Assembly (NCBI GenBank): GCA_937864935.1
Contig: CALMDN010000573.1
Location: 1 to 8,234, forward strand
Origin: an uncultured Bacteroidales bacterium
GTDB taxonomy: Bacteria > Bacteroidota > Bacteroidia > Bacteroidales > Lentimicrobiaceae
DNA: 8,234 nucleotides
Direction of reading: 5' to 3'
Part shown: piece after piece, positions 5,251-8,234 of the stretch
How positions within the stretch are numbered: position 1 is the first letter of the stretch
Layout of the letters: each line of letters starts with the position of its first letter
Translations under genes and position numbers: made by a program
The notes under the pieces: generated by a model
Told to the model about the DNA's origin: nothing
The model's database searches: none
What the model saw: only the letters and a program-made list of their open reading frames with translations

Positions 5251-6617
5251 GGCTGGGTGGGTGGGTTAAACCGTTGTTCAATTACAGGTACCAGTTTGTC
5301 GATGTCGCCCGCACCGAGGGTCAGCAGTATGTCGGGACGGAGTTTCTGCAGGAGGTCCGGAATTTCTTCCCTGCTGCAGATCTGTTTGTCGGTGACACCG
5401 ATTCTGTCCAGCAACATCGCAGAAGTGACCCCTTCAATGGGGAGTTCTCTGGCCGGATAAATATCCATCAGAATGACCCGGTCGAGCAACGAAAGGCTCT
5501 CTGAAAAACCTTCGGCAAAGTCGCGGGTACGTGTATACAGGTGAGGCTGGAACACTCCGGTGATGTGCCTTCCGGGATAAAGCTTTCTTACTGAACTGAT
5601 GCATGCCCTGAGTTCTTCCGGATGGTGGGCATAGTCATCAATGTAAAGAAAACCGTTGCTGTTGATGCGGTGATCAAACCGTCGCTTCACTCCAAGAAAG
5701 GTGTTGATTCCGGCGAGGATCTCCTCATGGGTGCTGCCACCCAGCCAGGCTGCTGAAGCTGCGGCAATGCTGTTCTCAACATTGAACAACCCCGGAAGTG
5801 AAGGCTTGAGTCCGTGGATGATTTCTCCCGGTGTCTGAAGGTCGAAATGGTAAATACCTTTAACAAGCGTCAGATTCAAAGCCCTGAAATCCGATGCTCC
5901 TTCGATGGAATAGGTGTATGATTTTACCCCGGGCTTTGTTGCAGGCTGAATCCCGATGCCCAGACGGGTTAACAGAAATCCGTTTTCATCAATGTTTGCA
6001 GTGAAATCGGCAAACGACTTTTTAAGGGCATCGTGGTCACCGTAAATATCGAGGTGATCGGCGTCGGCGGAGGTGATAACAGCAATCCAGGGAAACAGCC
6101 TCAGGAATGACCGGTCAAATTCATCGGCTTCAGCAACAAAGTACCGGCTGGCAGGGTTCAGCAGAAGATTGGAATCGTAGTTCTTTGCAATGCCCCCGAG
6201 AAAAGAGGTACACCCGTTGTGACCAGGGAAAAGGATGTGCGACAGCAAGGTTGAAACGGTGGTTTTTCCGTGAGTTCCTGCTACTGCCAGGGTCTTCTTG
6301 GTCCGGGTGATCTCACCAAGCAGTTCTGAGCGTTTCATTAAAGGCAGGCCCGACTTTTGAATTTCCCTGAATTCAGACAGATCTCCCGGGATAGCCGGGG
6401 TATAAACTACAAGTTCAGTATCCGCGGGGATCAGATCGGGCCGGTCATCATAATGGATCACCATACCTTCCGATTCCAGTTCAGCGGTAAGGGTTGTAAA
6501 GGTTTTGTCGTACCCGTGAATGCTGACCCCGGCTTTGTGCAGATAGCGGGCCAGAGCACTCATTCCGATGCCCCCGATACCAAGAAAATAGACCGTTTTC
6601 AGCTGTTCGATATTCAC
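5247..6617 (-). CDS. murC: UDP-N-acetylmuramate--L-alanine ligase MurC
   Basis: MurC is the cytoplasmic Mur ligase that uses ATP to add L-alanine to UDP-MurNAc, the first step of peptide stem assembly. The Rossmann-like UDP-binding N-terminal domain carries FLGIGGIGMSALARY (11-25). The central ATPase domain has the P-loop AGTHGKTT (113-120), EADEFDRSFL (163-172) and SADADHLDIYG (183-193). The C-terminal domain has FDHRI (314-318), DDYAHHPEEL (327-336), FQPHLYTRTRDF (356-367) and LGAGDID (434-440). At 456 residues it is slightly shorter than the E. coli enzyme (491). The start is GTG at 6617, because the family's N-terminal LGIGGIGMSAL motif needs residues before the next ATG at residue 19. 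It begins 11 nt after murG with no Shine-Dalgarno and overlaps ftsQ by 4 nt. All expected catalytic motifs are present. Confidence 0.98.
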   Translation of the reverse strand: MNIEQLKTVYFLGIGGIGMSALARYLHKAGVSIHGYDKTFTTLTAELESEGMVIHYDDRPDLIPADTELVVYTPAIPGDLSEFREIQKSGLPLMKRSELLGEITRTKKTLAVAGTHGKTTVSTLLSHILFPGHNGCTSFLGGIAKNYDSNLLLNPASRYFVAEADEFDRSFLRLFPWIAVITSADADHLDIYGDHDALKKSFADFTANIDENGFLLTRLGIGIQPATKPGVKSYTYSIEGASDFRALNLTLVKGIYHFDLQTPGEIIHGLKPSLPGLFNVENSIAAASAAWLGGSTHEEILAGINTFLGVKRRFDHRINSNGFLYIDDYAHHPEELRACISSVRKLYPGRHITGVFQPHLYTRTRDFAEGFSESLSLLDRVILMDIYPARELPIEGVTSAMLLDRIGVTDKQICSREEIPDLLQKLRPDILLTLGAGDIDKLVPVIEQRFNPPTQP

Positions 6618-6628
6618 TTTGTTACGGA

Positions 6629-7741
6629 TTACTGGTTTTTAATGTGATTGAGGATCACCTGGGCTATCTGTCTGGCAGAGCCGGGTTTCCCGAGCTGAGT
6701 GATATTTTTACTTAGCTCCTGCATTTCAGCCTTGTTGTTTACCAGACCGATTGCTGTGCTTACGAGGTTTTCGGGTGAACCGGCATCGGTCACCATCAGG
6801 GCAGCTTTGTTTGACACCAGGGCCATGGCATTTTTTGTCTGGTGGTCTTCGGCTACGTTCGGCGAAGGGACCAGTATACAGGGCTTGCCGGCAAGGCAGA
6901 GTTCCGAAATGGCAATGGCACCTGCACGGCTGATCACGATATCGGCAGCGGCATAGGCCATCTCCATCTTTCTGATAAAATCCATCTGCCGGATGCCCTT
7001 TTGTGCAAAAGGCCTGACTGCTTCAGCAGCAACAGGGTCGTAGAACTTCCCGGTCTGCCAGATCAGCTGGATGTTGTTCTCAGCAAGAAGCGGGAGCCCC
7101 TGGTGGATGCTCTGATTGATGGTACGGGCACCAAGGCTGCCCCCTACCACCAGAACCACCGGCTTCGATGGGTCAAGGTCAAAAAAACCGAGCGCTTCAT
7201 TGCGCGGTATTGTACTTTCAGCAATCTCTTTCCTTACAGGGTTGCCTGTCACGATGATCTTCGCGGCCGGGAAAAACCGTTCCATTCCGGGATAGGCCAC
7301 ACAGATATTCACTGCTTTTGCAGCGAGCATCCGGTTGGTAATACCGGGATAGGAGTTCTGTTCCTGTATGAATGTCGGAATGCCCATTGCTGCAGCTGCC
7401 TTGATGGTGGGTCCGCTGGCATATCCTCCGACACCAACAGCAGCATGGGGCCTGAATTTTCTGATGATACTTCTGGCTTTCAGGGAACTGTGGATGATTT
7501 TGAAAGGAATCAGCAGATTCTTCAGGCTGAGGCTGCGTTGAAATCCGCTGATCCACAGGCCTTCAATTTCATAACCTGCCGCCGGCACTTTTTCCATCTC
7601 CATGCGTCCCAGCGCTCCAACAAACAGTATCCTGGCATTGGGATTGAGCTCCCTGATGGCATCAGCAATGGCAATAGCCGGGAAAATATGTCCCCCGGTG
7701 CCACCTCCGCTGATGATAACCCTTACTTCAGGCAACGACAT
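6629..7741 (-). CDS. murG: UDP-GlcNAc:undecaprenyl-PP-MurNAc-pentapeptide GlcNAc transferase MurG
   Basis: MurG is a peripheral inner-membrane GT28-family glycosyltransferase that adds GlcNAc from UDP-GlcNAc to lipid I, giving lipid II. The N-terminal Rossmann domain shows the glycine-rich loop SGGGTGGHIFPAIAIA (11-26), the second G-loop VGVGGYASGP (102-111) and QEQNSYPGITN (126-136). The linker and C-terminal donor-binding domain show TGNPVR (165-170), GGSLGARTIN (200-209), SRAGAIAISEL (271-281) and PSPNVAEDHQTKNA (292-305). The residue before EQN is Gln where E. coli has His; I recall Gln as common in this phylum. Length (370) is close to that of E. coli (355). The ATG at 7741 lies inside the end of ftsW, overlapping by 14 nt, and no Shine-Dalgarno is visible, so coupling to ftsW translation is likely. 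The downstream murC follows after 11 nt. Confidence 0.98.
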   Translation of the reverse strand: MSLPEVRVIISGGGTGGHIFPAIAIADAIRELNPNARILFVGALGRMEMEKVPAAGYEIEGLWISGFQRSLSLKNLLIPFKIIHSSLKARSIIRKFRPHAAVGVGGYASGPTIKAAAAMGIPTFIQEQNSYPGITNRMLAAKAVNICVAYPGMERFFPAAKIIVTGNPVRKEIAESTIPRNEALGFFDLDPSKPVVLVVGGSLGARTINQSIHQGLPLLAENNIQLIWQTGKFYDPVAAEAVRPFAQKGIRQMDFIRKMEMAYAAADIVISRAGAIAISELCLAGKPCILVPSPNVAEDHQTKNAMALVSNKAALMVTDAGSPENLVSTAIGLVNNKAEMQELSKNITQLGKPGSARQIAQVILNHIKNQ

Positions 7742-8234
7742 GGTTCGTGTTGTTTGTTGCGTTTTCTTTTTCGTTCTGTGATTCTATTTCGCGGCTCACA
7801 CTCAGGATAATCCCGATGGCAATACTGGTAAACCAGATTGAGGTACCTCCCATACTCACCAAAGGCAAGGTTTGCCCGGTGACCGGCAGAATGTTCACAG
7901 CCACCATCATATTCACCATCGCCTGAAACACCAGGCTGAATGATACGCCGAAAGTGAGAAATGCCGGGAAATTCCGGGGACTCTTCACCACCACTTTCAC
8001 AGCCCTGTAAAACAGTACCAGGTACAGAAATACGACAATAATTCCACCGATCAGGCCGTACTCTTCCACAATAATGGCATAGATAAAGTCGGAATAGGGG
8101 TGTGGCAGAAAATTCTTCTGGGTCGAATTCCCAGGCATTTTTCCGGTAATCCCGCCGGTGGCGATGGCTATCTTGGCCTGCTCAACCTGATAATTGGCTT
8201 CACTGTCGCCACTTAGGTGGTTCTCGATGCGGCT
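7728..8234 (-). CDS. ftsW: FtsW, septal peptidoglycan glycosyltransferase (SEDS family), C-terminal part
   Basis: Only the last 168 codons and the stop are in the window; the frame is open to the edge. FtsW is a polytopic SEDS protein that polymerises lipid II at the septum together with its partner transpeptidase FtsI. Visible signatures are GGITGKMPGNSTQKNFLP (27-44 of the fragment), HPYSDFIYAIIVEEYG (45-60) and NILPVTGQTLPLVSMGGTS (114-132). The second contains the Asp (fragment residue 49) that aligns with the proposed catalytic Asp of SEDS enzymes. Three further hydrophobic helices lie at about 59-78, 91-112 and 129-146, followed by a short hydrophilic, Asn- and Glu-rich cytoplasmic tail. 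RodA is the alternative SEDS member, but the position directly before murG in the dcw cluster favours FtsW. The first in-window ATG (8138) is internal, not the start. Confidence 0.94.
   Translation of the reverse strand, partial: SRIENHLSGDSEANYQVEQAKIAIATGGITGKMPGNSTQKNFLPHPYSDFIYAIIVEEYGLIGGIIVVFLYLVLFYRAVKVVVKSPRNFPAFLTFGVSFSLVFQAMVNMMVAVNILPVTGQTLPLVSMGGTSIWFTSIAIGIILSVSREIESQNEKENATNNTNHVVA

Overview
The window is a stretch of the division and cell wall (dcw) cluster of a member of the Bacteroidota. The evidence is the gene order ftsW-murG-murC-ftsQ-ftsA-ftsZ-yqeY, with no murB or ddl between murC and ftsQ, an FtsZ with the C-terminal tail I associate with this phylum, the absence of Shine-Dalgarno sequences before nearly every gene, and a neighbouring DUF3857-type exported protein. 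Genus cannot be told from this sequence. All recognised genes lie on the minus strand, so transcription runs from the high coordinates to the low ones.

Layout, in the direction of transcription. The window opens inside ftsW (8234 to 7728, N-terminal part outside). murG (7741-6629) overlaps the ftsW end by 14 nt. murC (6617-5247) begins with GTG 11 nt after murG. ftsQ (5250-4462) overlaps the murC stop in an ATGA. ftsA (4460-3198) begins 1 nt after ftsQ. An 86-nt gap carrying the only clear Shine-Dalgarno motif of the window leads to ftsZ (3111-1522). A 49-nt gap made almost entirely of a degenerate 7-nt tandem repeat leads to a GatB/YqeY-domain gene (1472-1026), and a strong intrinsic terminator (1003-977) closes the unit. 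About 390 bp of gene-poor sequence (976-586) then separates it from the 5' part of a DUF3857 (transglutaminase-associated) secreted protein gene (585 to 1), which leaves the window.

How the genes work together. MurC makes UDP-MurNAc-L-Ala in the cytoplasm. MurG later adds GlcNAc to lipid I to give lipid II on the inner face of the membrane. FtsW polymerises lipid II into septal glycan. FtsQ is the single-pass divisome linker, FtsA tethers FtsZ filaments to the membrane, and FtsZ is the tubulin-like GTPase of the Z-ring. The tight spacing suggests one translationally coupled transcript from ftsW to ftsA, while ftsZ and yqeY have their own leader sequences.

This is a conserved core region. I see no mobile element, CRISPR array, RNA gene or clear new system. 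The points worth a second look are small: the heptad repeat before yqeY, the lone Shine-Dalgarno before ftsZ, the long FtsZ tail and the unexplained gap at 586-976.
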